This document shows, piece by piece, positions 5,999 to 6,246 of a stretch of DNA of 6,246 nt; position 1 is the first letter of the stretch, and the number at the start of each line of letters is the position of its first letter. The notes under the pieces are model-generated. The model did not search any database and was not told the DNA's origin. It saw nothing but the letters and a program-made list of their open reading frames with translations. The translations under genes and the position numbers were made by a program. Source of the DNA: Deltaproteobacteria bacterium (GTDB taxonomy: Bacteria; Desulfobacterota_B; Binatia; UBA9968); contig JAPUHZ010000444.1 in assembly GCA_027297485.1 (NCBI GenBank), positions 1 through 6,246 on the forward strand, given 5' to 3'.

Positions 5999-6246
5999 TG
6001 CCCACTATCGGATACTGTCCCGCTGCAGGACACGGGGAAACCGTGTCGGGCCGTTTTCGTGGCTGTTCCGAGCTCCCCAAGACTGCTTGCCTGGGGAAGG
6101 CTCACACCGAATTTGAGTCCAATGCGGCCAATCCCGAAAAGCAATTCCCTATTGGCGCCAACAAAGCCGAGGAAAGGAGGATAGCCCACCCATAGACGCT
6201 TGAAACCTTTCAACGGGACCTGACGGGTAGCCAAACCCGTGCGGCA
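5999..6246. other. Hairpin-dense segment of unknown nature
   Basis: About 250 bases with no recognisable protein on the plus strand and six short stems in a row: TGTCC/GGACA (6016-6032), GACACGG/CCGTGTC with loop GGAAA (6029-6047, perfect 7 bp), GAGC-TCCCCA/TGGGGA-AG-GCTC (6070-6103, 10 bp with a two-base bulge), GCCAAT/ATTGGC (6127-6156), TTGAAA/TTTCAA (6200-6213) and ACGGGT/ACCCGT (6223-6240). The first two overlap and are alternatives. The minus strand is open from the window edge to 5917, but this frame runs antisense through the transposase codons and shows no known motif, so I do not call it a gene. It may be a non-coding RNA, a repeat element next to the transposase fragment, or chance in a GC-rich stretch. 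Confidence 0.35.

Noticed and set aside
6070..6103. 34-base GAGC...GCTC hairpin resembling group II intron domain V
   Set aside because: The two-base bulge and length look similar, but the loop is 12 bases instead of a GNRA tetraloop, the stem lengths are wrong and no other intron domains or reverse transcriptase are present.
5917..6246. Minus-strand frame open from the right edge to 5917
   Set aside because: It runs antisense through the transposase helix-turn-helix codons and contains the hairpin series. No recognisable domain; possibly an accidental open frame in a GC-rich repeat.
6200..6246. GGGTAGCC and AAACCCG resembling parts of a c-di-GMP-I riboswitch
   Set aside because: The conserved GGCAAACC and GACGCAAAGCC core is absent, and no gene follows within the window.

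Overview
The window carries one convincing locus: a minus-strand exopolysaccharide (EPS) export and assembly operon of a Gram-negative bacterium. A lipoprotein-type outer-membrane polysaccharide export protein next to a Wzz/Wzc-type inner-membrane co-polymerase with a fused BY-kinase implies a diderm cell envelope. The gene mix would fit a Desulfobacterota, Nitrospirota or Methylomirabilota-like organism, but I cannot place it from sequence alone.

Layout, read along the minus strand from high to low coordinates: a small secreted carboxypeptidase-regulatory-like (CPR) domain protein (about 4298-4815); a Wza-like export lipoprotein (3107-4237); a full-length Wzc-like co-polymerase/tyrosine autokinase (765-3098); and the N-terminal part of an O-antigen ligase/polymerase-like membrane protein (1-759, running off the left edge). 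Gaps of 60, 8 and 5 bases and a common orientation indicate one transcript. Together they would polymerise the chain in the inner membrane (ligase/Wzy-like), control chain length and export by a phosphorylation cycle (Wzc), and pass the chain through the outer membrane (Wza). The CPR protein is an extracytoplasmic accessory of unknown role.

Upstream of the operon (about 4830-5709) there is no credible gene, only weak promoter-like sites and several short inverted repeats. To its right lies a small scrapyard: a 45-residue C-terminal remnant of an unidentified gene on the minus strand (5710-5846), abutting a plus-strand transposase fragment that keeps only its helix-turn-helix region (5840-5998), followed by about 250 bases dense in hairpins (5999-6246).

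The most notable feature is that several reading frames are damaged at their ends. Three places (582-583, 4802-4806, 5752-5754) each look one base short in an A-run on the coding strand, and the Wza-like gene has no standard start codon after its strong ribosome binding site. This is either real decay or a homopolymer error in the assembly. I see no CRISPR, tRNA, rRNA or defence system, and no clearly new biological system.
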